NCBI RefSeq assembly: GCF_963924675.1
Contig: NC_089223.1
Location: 6,150,881-6,214,880, forward strand
Source of the DNA: Phocoena phocoena
Taxonomy: Eukaryota > Chordata > Mammalia > Artiodactyla > Phocoenidae
Direction: 5' to 3'
Length of the DNA: 64,000 nt
Both the position numbers and the translations under genes were made by a program. Under the pieces are notes generated by a model. That model was not told the DNA's origin. It ran no database searches and saw only the letters and a list, made by a program, of their open reading frames with translations. Below are positions 56,701-64,000 of this stretch, one piece after another; position 1 is the stretch's first letter, and each line of letters starts with the position of its first letter.

Positions 56701-57886
56701 ATATGCTATCCATTAAGCATTCGTAAGAGTCCCCCTGGCATGGATGGAAATATCTTTCATCCTACTGGTATTTGCTGCTGTAGGTATTCATTTGCTGCAA
56801 GTATTCCCCTAGTGAGAGCATCAAATTCAAGGCTCCTTGTACCCGTCTGCACGAGAATCCTTTATTTGCAAATAGCTTCTTGAATGCTCCTTGGACCCTA
56901 TTCGCTATACCTTATGACCCATGAAAAATGCAAGTCTTGTTTTGGTTTTTGAAAGGCATTTTAACGCTCACTTAAAGACACTCCTATTATGGAAACTGGG
57001 CAAAAATAAATAAAGTAAGAGGAAAAGTTAGACTTAAATTTCTACCTGGGTATTTCCAAATTTGGCATTTAGAAACATTTTACTACTTGTTTCAAAGACA
57101 ATGATTACCACCATGTATGTGTTTTTCTCTGAATACAGAAAAATGTCCATCACTGGCCATGTATTACCATTATTAAATAATACTTGAAGCACTTAAAGCA
57201 TACAAAGAGCATTAATCAAAAACACCATTACACCTCACCGACATTTGCTGAACTCTTACTCTACGCCCAGCACTGAATAAAGGCTTTCTGCTTTCCGACA
57301 GTTCCGGGGCATCCTTCCCAGTTGGACACACTACTTCATTTGCACTTAGAGAAGCCTGGGATTGTAGATGCAAACACCCAAATCCTAATATTTGGCAATC
57401 ATTTCCTCTCTTATTCAGCACCACTCTCGTCCATCTGCCCCTCAGCCAACAAACAGCTCTGAAGTGAAATTAGCCCTGGAAAATAAAATGCAACAAAATA
57501 AAAAGTAGACTTCCTGGCTCGGGAACTGTTTATCCAAATCCACCACTTCTAGCCACAGTGCATTAATTAGGAGGGCTAGGCTTAATGACTCCCCCGGCCC
57601 ACGCAAAGCAGGAAGGAAGATGGCTTTGTGGCAGAGCTTGGTCCGCAGGATGCGAGGTCCTGGGAAGAGCCAGGATCCCCAGCTGACACGGGAAAAGCAG
57701 CTAGGCACTGCAGCTAGCCATAGGCACAGGGTTGGAATTCATTCTCAGCAGAGACCCAGTGGGGCAGGGTGGGCAGGTGCTCCCCAGAGCGATCACCTGT
57801 TTCTCCAAGAGCTTTGACAAGGAAGGAGTGGGGGGCGGTTCCTGAGAGTGGGAGCCTGCACACTGCCAGAGAAATGGGATCGTGCA

Positions 57887-57918
<32 letters not shown>

Positions 57919-58860
57919 CACGCACAGCTGGCGAACTGTGTTTGTTTGCATGTTCGTGTGCTGTGCTGGCTCAATATGTAAGAGTACCATTTCAATTAAG
58001 AAAATATAAGAGCAGCACTATGAAATTCAGTATGTTTCCTGCAGCATTTTCTACAAGTTAAAGCAAATTTTGTGCTGGAATAAAAATGCTTTAAAATCTG
58101 TTCAAAGAGATCTCAGTCAGAGGGGTGACAGATTTCAGAGAAGAAATAATGCTTTCTGGGGAATTGATTCTTGACAATAAAGCTGGTATGTGACAGGATA
58201 ACAGGAATATGTATTTTAACAGTCTCCTTTTACAGAAACTTAAATTGTATTTAATGTAAAAGTGAAAACGGTTTTCCTCAGACTGGAAGTTCATCTTTTC
58301 ATTATTTATCTTTTGTGATAAAGTGGCATACATTGAAGTCCATCTGGATGGGCAACAGATCAAAACAAATGACGTGAAACAGAAATATATGCTACATGCA
58401 ACTTGTTTCTACGATCCAATTTTTCTTAAACTTGATGCCATGTAGCTTCTTAATCAATGCATTTATCGTTCAGCAGACAGACGCAGATCCGAGTGGAAAA
58501 TGAAGTGGGAGAGGAAATGAACGGAAATCATTCAGCTCATAACACACGCTTGGGGGAAGAATTAAGGAGAACAGCAACAAACAGTCTCAAAATAATCCGA
58601 AATGTGTGACCACTATTTAAATAAACAGGATTTATAGTCAAAGAAACAGATTTGTAATTAAATCACTTCACCAGAGTGACACTTGGCAAGGAGAAGGGCA
58701 GGAGGGTGACAGGACAGAGCAGGGCCCAGTTGTTCTCACTCATTGCAAGAGCCAGAAAGACAGAGCCTCGGACACAAGACACAATGACATCATCACTCTG
58801 ACGGCGTGACACCTTTCCAGGTTCCGTTCACATCATGTCTTCATGGCGTTGGGCAGAATA
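56701..58860. other. Unassigned 2.1-kb stretch with a GC-rich core
   Basis: No recognised repeat family. 57580-57870 is GC-richer than the flanks and ends at the CGCA/CA microsatellite. Around 58380-58700 there are motif-dense unique sequences. Open frames of 60-93 codons around 57620-57995 follow the base composition and have no domain. Confidence 0.35.
57882..57926. repeat. (CGCA)n(CA)n microsatellite
   Basis: Alternating purine-pyrimidine tract: five CGCA units, then about eight CA units and a CGCA. The pattern favours Z-DNA. Confidence 0.95.
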
Positions 58861-58867
58861 GTAGGTG

Positions 58868-59590
58868 TACTATGGAGACTCGTATGGAGGCTCCTTAAAA
58901 AACTAAAAATAGAGCTACCATATGATTCTGCAATCCCACTCTTGGGCACATACCCAGAGAAAACCATAATTCGAAAATGTACTTGCACCCCAATGTTCAC
59001 TGCACAACTATTTACAAGAGCCAGGACATGGAAGCAACCTAAATGTCCTTCAACAGGGGAATGGATAAAGAAGATGTGGTACATATATACAATGGAATAC
59101 TACTCAGCCATAAAAAAGAATGAAATAATGTCATTTGCAGCAATATGGATGGACCTAGAAATTGTCATACTAAGTGAAGTAAGTCAGACAGAGAAAGACA
59201 AATATCATATGATATCGCTTATATGTGGAATCTAAAAGAAATGAAACAAATGAACTTATTTACAAAACAGAAATACAGTCATAGATGTAGAAAACAAACT
59301 TATGGTTACCAAGGGGGAAAGTAGAGGGTGGGGAAGGATAAATTGGGAGACTGGGATTGACATATACATACTACTATATATAAAATAGACAACCGAAAAG
59401 GACCTACTGTATAGCACGGGGAACTCTGCCCAATACTCTGTAATAATCTAAGTGGGAAAAGAATTTGAAAAAAAACAGATACATGTATATGTACCACTGA
59501 ATCACTTTGCTGTACAACTGAAACTAACACAGCACTGTTAATCAACTATAGTCCAATATAAAATTAAAAAAAAAATTAAAGTTAAAAATA
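58868..59590 (+). mobile_element. L1 3' end with a preserved ORF2 C-terminus
   Basis: Starts with 'actatggagactcgtatgga'. The open frame to 59235 encodes the L1 ORF2 C-terminus, with [20 protein letters not shown], then WKQPKCPSTGEWIKKMWYIY and the end LICGI followed by its natural TAA. The ATG at 58843 that starts the long frame lies in flanking DNA and is not an L1 start. The 3' UTR and A-rich tail follow. It is better preserved than the 17290 copy. Confidence 0.93.
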
Positions 59591-60114
59591 AAAATAATTC
59601 TTTGGGGTCAACCTACTAGCTTGAAAAGTTACAGTAAGCTGTGGAGCTCTATTTTTACTGCCTCGAGTATCATCTGAGCACAGGGATGCAGTGTGGTCCA
59701 GGACCACATCAAGCTGCCTGAGTGGAGAAGCGCTCATTACTCTGCTCTCCCCTGGGTCCTGGAGGATCCTGGGGCCAATGAGACCACCCAGGAACCACAA
59801 TGACTCATCCTCTAAGTCCTTCATGACAGATCAATCACGCATGGGGCATGCTTCAAAACACAGCGAAGCAGACTCTGGAGGAAAAAGAACAGGACTGTCT
59901 CCCCATTTGGAAGTTGAATCCCCTCTAGAATATTCCCTCCAAATCCTTTTCCTGATTGATTGAACCCCTCAGTGGCTCAGGGGCCCTTCTGCTTCATGAA
60001 TCAGGACTTCTCTTGTCAGAATGAAACAGCCAGTTCTCAAGATTTATAAGTCCTTATGTATAGTGAAAAAAGATTCCACCTCCTTACAGGACTACTTCTG
60101 ACCTCCGTAATCAT
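59591..60114. other. Unassigned spacer
   Basis: Contains nothing I recognise. 80-90-codon frames on both strands around 59582-59963 have no domain. Confidence 0.35.
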
Positions 60115-60270
60115 ACTTCTCCCACGTGCTGGATGTGAACTCTATGAGCACCAGGAACTCGTCTGCGTGCAGAACAACCCTATCACCAGGTGCTACGTGC
60201 TAGCAGGTGGTTAGAACTCGGTACGTCTTTGTTAGCTGAGTGAGTGAACGAATGACAAATGAATGGAGTC
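60115..60270 (+). mobile_element. L2 3' terminus
   Basis: 'tgtgaactctatgagcacca', 'ggtgctacgtgctagcaggt' and 'gagtgaacgaatgacaaatg' match the end of L2, including the short GAATGAAT-like repeat. Confidence 0.55.
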
Positions 60271-60834
60271 TCAGAGGCTTGAAAGTGCTGTTTCATAGAA
60301 AGAATGTTAGAATGTAGAGAACAATGAGTGAGAGCCAGCAAACCTGGATTCTAGTTTTACATGCATCTCAAAACTTGTAACATCTTAAGGCATATTTTGA
60401 TATGAACACTCTCTTTCTCTTTTTAATCTGAAAAGAGGAGTTTGGTTACTTTTAATCTAAATTATCATCAGACTCTGACATTGTGTCCTCTTAATTCTAG
60501 GTTATGCATTCTAGTACTAGATAGAACATATTTAATCCCTCCCCTAGCTCAACTCTCCAAATACTCGGGAAAAAAAATGTGAGTTTATGCATAATATTTA
60601 TTCTCTAAGACATACATACTCCACATATGTTGCTAAATTTTAATAGAAAAATCGTTTTGAGCCTCTTCACCTCCCTGGGTTGTCCATTTCTTGGAATGCT
60701 TCAGTTTGTCAACAGTGCTTTTATAATGCAACAGTTGGAATTAAACCCAACACTGCCAGCAAGTTGCAAGTTCTGAACAGTACAGACTGGAGGAAGACCA
60801 TCACGTCACGAGTGCTACACACAGTTTCTTCTTC
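60271..60834. other. Unassigned spacer
   Basis: No recognised element. Confidence 0.4.
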
Positions 60835-61080
60835 CCACAAATATTTACTGTAGGGCTGCAATGCACCAGCGCAGCTCTGGGCACTGTGGTTATAAACAAG
60901 GACAGAGGCAAAGCACTTCTCCCTTCTGTATCTTATTTTCAAGGAGTAGACAGGTTAGGTAATTTTGGATTGGGATCTATATTAACCAAGTGAGTAATAC
61001 CAAGGAGTGGGACAGAAAGTGGGGTAGGGGGCTGCAGTACTAAGACAAACTCAGACAGGTGGGTAGAGCCAGACGTATAA
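60835..61080 (-). mobile_element. L2 fragment, minus strand
   Basis: 'acaaatatttactgtagggc', 'ggcactgtggttataaacaa' and 'tcaaggagtagacaggttag' are the reverse of the L2 3' end. Confidence 0.5.
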
Positions 61081-62056
61081 AGAAGTAGGGGGAAAGCACC
61101 ACAGGTAAATGGAAACGGTAAATCCTATCCCTGAGGCAGAACTGAGCTTCATGTACCCAAAACTGAAGAAAAGCTCGCGGGTACTGGCCAAAGAAAACCC
61201 AGGGGACAGTTTTATTACATGTAACGTAATTGCAGTGATTGACAGTTAGGCTAGTTCCAGTTTATCACAGTAGACTTGCCAGACAGGTTGGTCCTGTTAG
61301 TGAAAATCCCACAGAACCAAATTTGGCGGAGAGCATGGGGCAAAGAAAGACTTAAATCAGAGCCTTCATCCATGTACGTCTGAAAAAATGCACTTTCCAT
61401 GAAAAAGGTGTGCTGGAGAGCAACTATATTTAAAGGCCTAGGGGCGAGGTGAGAAGATTTGATGTCTTCAGGTACTGTCTAACACTGAGTCTTCCAAATA
61501 CGATATTACATATTTAAGAAGTATGTATGCTTTTTATATTGTCATTCAGAATATCATAAAAAGAGTGAAATATGCATTAGCCAAGGGAAAGAGCCGTGTC
61601 AAAAGGATTCTGCAGTTTGCATTTGATATTGTTCAATTTTTTAAAAAATTAAAATACACTCTACTTTTAAGTATTAGATTTATTCATATTGCAAGGGATA
61701 GTTGTACTAAAAAAAGTCTTAAATATTAAGAGCTCAGCTAGGTATGGAAATCTAAAGGGCTCGATTTAGAAGAATCAGAATTAGTCACTATCAGAGTAAC
61801 TGTTAACAGTTGTAAAGTTAATTTACCAGCTGAGATTAACCAATCCAGCAATGGCAGAGATGATTTTTATATATAAATGTGGTATTAAAATAGGTTGCCA
61901 TATCCTTTACAAAAACAGTGTGGCAAGCACAAAATCTGTATTTAACCTCTTCAGGGACTCTTAGAACAAGCTGTACAAATGTATCACGTGTAAAGGCAGG
62001 CTTTAGAACATAAAGCTTGACCATATATTGGTATTTTGAAGAACCGTAATACCAAC
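61081..62056. other. Unassigned spacer
   Basis: AT-rich unique-looking DNA. Frames of 62-68 codons are not convincing. Confidence 0.4.
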
Positions 62057-62079
62057 CTTTAAGAGACTGTTAGTGACAG

Positions 62080-62334
62080 GTGGAAAGATCTCAAGGAGAG
62101 TTGATCAAGGACGGGAAATTTAGGAATTGGTATTGGAGGTCGAAACAAAGGGCGAACATTGTTAGCGGCAGGAAGTTTGGCAACACTCTCACTTATGATG
62201 AGAAAGTAGCTGAAGAGATTTACAGGCTGCATATGATAAGATACCAATGTAGAGACAAATGGAAAGAGAACTGCAGTTTTGAAGCAAAATTTAGAGGAAA
62301 TATAAGGGAACCAGGCCATGCTCCTTTTGCTTAG
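62080..62334 (+). pseudogene. Open-frame remnant in MaLR internal region
   Basis: 84 codons from ATG to stop, inside retroelement sequence. Charged and aromatic residues are frequent. MaLR internal regions carry only gag-like remnants, so this is probably a decayed gag-like piece. I do not recognise a domain by eye and make no functional claim. Confidence 0.4.
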
Positions 62335-62485
62335 AAATAAACTTATTTTTCTATCCTTAGTCTCTCCCAGCAGAAGAGTTTCAAATTAAGAAAATGCCTC
62401 AGTGCAAATCTCAAATCCTGGTTCCTCTCAGGTAAGCATCTCTGAGTTAAAACGAATTCAAGGGAATGATTATAAAAATTCTTCA

Positions 62486-62749
62486 GGGGGACTTCCCTGG
62501 TGGTCCAGTAGTTAAGAATCATCCTTCCAATGCCAGGGACATGGGTTCAATCCCTGGCTGGGGAATGGAGATCCCACATGCCACAGGGCAACTAAGCCCG
62601 CACACCACAACTAGAGAGACCACGTGCCACAACTACTGAGCCCACGCACCACAACTTGAGAGGAGCCTGCGAAGAAGATCCTGCATGCCACAACTAAGAT
62701 GCAACACAGCCAAATATATAAATAAATAAGAAGAAATTAAAAAAAAAAA
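62486..62749 (+). mobile_element. CHR-1 type SINE (tRNA-derived)
   Basis: Begins GGGGGACTTCCCTGGTGGTC, has the tRNA-Glu-like box region ('agtagttaagaatcatcctt', 'gggttcaatccctggctggg'), repeated 'gccacaactactgagccca' text, and a tail with ATAAATAA units then poly-A ending at 62749. The flanks aaaaattcttcag and aaaaaactctaag are a weak, partial target duplication. Confidence 0.9.
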
Positions 62750-63561
62750 CTCTAAGAGCTCAGAAGGATTAGAAGTAGTGCCTTGTAAACCCGTTCCAAG
62801 AGAGAAAAGCCCTCTAAGGATCTTAAGAGCATCCCTGCAAAGTTCCCCCTGTTAAACACGGGGATTCTGAGAAGGTTAAGATCCTTGTCTCCAGCTGTCT
62901 CACAGGAAGCCAACATAGTTGAGTTGATCTTGAAGAAAATTTTGCGTATGACTTTTGTCTAATTAAATGGATTATAAATCAAAACACAGGAGACCTACAA
63001 AATGTTTAAGGAAATTGGTCAGCTTTGACTGAAAAGGACAGAGACAGTGCAAAGTGAAAAGAGGCCTTGGCCACTTTTTGTGAGCAGGAAGCAAGCTTGA
63101 GAGGGCTTCTCATCTGAGGGACAGACGGTATCCTATAGAAAAGAAAGAATAAGGAAAAGGGAATAACCAAGCGCTAGAGAGCAGAACCAAGAGCCTCAGG
63201 AAACTGCGTCTGGAAGGCAGGAACAAGCCTAGTCAAAGAATGTGCAACAAGTACCCAGATTTCAGAACTATTATGGACCAGGGTCTGCTGTGAGTCTCTT
63301 ATTTCTTTCTTCGTGAATAGGAGTGTCTACAGAGGTGATTCAACCTTTAAGTGTTGAGTATGTAGCAGAGAGACAGTGTGTTTCCTTATTTTAGAATTCA
63401 TCATATTGAAAACAACCATCCTAGAAGAACTGCACCCAAGAAGCCTCACTTGCACCTAGATAGCTTAGATGACAAGACCCTGGACTTGTTAGTTGATGAA
63501 AAAATGGATTGAGACCTGAATGCAAAGGAAGGTGTGTAAGTAACTGTGACCACAGGTGAGC

Positions 63562-63782
63562 TGTGGTGGCTTTAAAACATGAGCTCCGGGGGCTTCCCTG
63601 GTGGCGCAGTGGTTGAGAGTCCACCTGCCGATGCAGCAGGGGACACGGGTTCGGGCCCCAATCCGGGAAGATCCCACATGCCGCGGAGCGGCTGGGCCTG
63701 TGAGCCATGGCCGCTGAGCCTGCGCGTCCGGAGCCTGTGCTCCGCAGCGGGAGAGGCCACAGCAGTGAGAGGCCCGCGTACC

Positions 63783-63816
<34 letters not shown>

Positions 63817-64000
63817 TGGGCTCTATATCCACTGTCCTTGCATCTAGGTAGGAATGTGAGCAACTGCTTTGACAAATAGGTTACTGCCTAAGAGATGCTG
63901 GGTGACTTCTGAGACTGTAAAATGAAAATCAATGCAGCTTCTGATTTGTTTGTTGGAAAATTCACACTTAGAACTTTGTATCTCCATGCAAGAAGTCTGG
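63562..64000 (+). mobile_element. MLT1-type LTR (3' LTR of the MaLR), runs off the window, split by a CHR-2 SINE
   Basis: It starts TGTGGTGGCTTTAAAACATG, directly after MaLR internal sequence. After the SINE it resumes 'ctctatatccactgtccttg', 'atgtgagcaactgctttgac' and 'aatcaatgcagcttctgatt', ordinary MLT1 wording. The rest lies beyond base 64000. Confidence 0.65.
63588..63814 (+). mobile_element. CHR-2 SINE (full head)
   Basis: Full-length head GGGGGCTTCCCTGGTGGCGC, tRNA-like A box 'tggcgcagtggttgagagtc' and B box GGTTCGGGCCC, GC-rich body with CCGCGGAGCGGCTGGGCC, and 30 A at 63785-63814. An imperfect duplication ATGAGCTC/GTGGGCTC flanks it. It is inserted in the MLT1 LTR. Confidence 0.97.

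Larger units (their letters stand above)
62057..63561 (+). mobile_element. MaLR (MLT1-type) internal region, interrupted by a CHR-1 SINE
   Basis: The phrases 'agtgacaggtggaaagatct', 'ccagctgtctcacaggaagc', 'gacttttgtctaattaaatg', 'aaaacacaggagacctacaa', 'ccaagcgctagagagcagaa' and 'agggtctgctgtgagtctct' run in the order of MaLR internal sequence. An LTR start (TGTGGTGGCTTT) follows at 63562. The SINE at 62486 splits it. An 84-codon frame at 62080-62334 lies within it. Confidence 0.65.

Noticed and set aside
63421..63875. Minus frames of 86-128 codons and a plus frame
   Set aside because: They run through the CHR-2 SINE and its poly-A. GC-rich SINE bodies are often open in several frames.
1..64000. 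Prokaryotic features (operons, CRISPR arrays, insertion sequences) and tRNA or snRNA genes
   Set aside because: The window is mammalian. No spaced identical repeats of CRISPR type and no Shine-Dalgarno gene arrays are seen. The tRNA-like stretches are the heads of CHR SINEs and MIRs.

Overview
This window looks like intergenic or deep intronic DNA from a cetacean (whale or dolphin). The main evidence is four tRNA-derived CHR-type SINEs: three CHR-2 copies at 24751, 44924 and 63588, and one CHR-1-type copy at 62486. Their heads and GC-rich bodies are characteristic of whales and their close artiodactyl relatives. Several 5'-truncated L1 3' ends of cetartiodactyl type support this, as do the general mammalian fossils: MIR, L2, MaLR/MLT1, ERVL, hAT-Charlie, Tigger and old L1M. 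I found no convincing host protein-coding exon, no tRNA, rRNA or snRNA gene, and no CpG-island promoter. The longest open frames (about 130-150 codons) lie inside repeats or are low-complexity chance frames, so no host gene is called.

Layout. 1-485: ERV LTR. 2190-5240: large decayed L1M on the plus strand with a leader-like repeat-rich 5' region joined directly to ORF2. 5555-5970: older L1 on the minus strand with an AT microsatellite. 7385-8768: hAT element, then an MLT1 LTR. 9-17 kb: mostly unique AT-rich DNA with L1M pieces at 12.0, 12.8 and 14.1-15.2 kb. 17.3-22.1 kb: two L1 3' ends, an L1ME fragment, an L2 and a short ERVL piece. 24.6-28.6 kb: CHR-2 SINE, MLT1, hAT, a Tigger MITE nested in a MIR, and a decayed MaLR provirus. 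29.3-37.6 kb: ERVL pol-like fragments on the minus strand between two sister ERV LTRs. 38-48.8 kb: L2, MIR, hAT, an L1MA-type minus copy, an L1M 3' UTR split by a SINE, and MaLR LTRs. 49-61 kb: L2, MIR and MER20, an MLT1 split by a younger ERV LTR, and two L1 3' ends. 62-64 kb: MaLR internal region and its 3' LTR, with two SINEs nested in it.

There are no genes to work together. What the window records is a layered history of insertions: MIR and L2 oldest, then ERVL, MaLR, hAT and Tigger, then L1MA-type copies, then lineage-specific ERV LTRs, L1 and CHR SINEs. Repeat assignments rest on recalled consensus signatures, not on a database search, so family names are provisional and edges are usually good to within tens of bases.

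The observations most worth a second look are these: two same-orientation sister LTRs that lost complementary core signals; a perfect 20-bp-arm hairpin at 52920-52970; a CHR-2 copy lacking the region of its pol III A box; a SINE with an exact 19-bp target duplication; an L1 that appears to lack ORF1; a G-quadruplex-capable tract; and several unique blocks that may be conserved regulatory DNA. I see no evidence of a new biological system.
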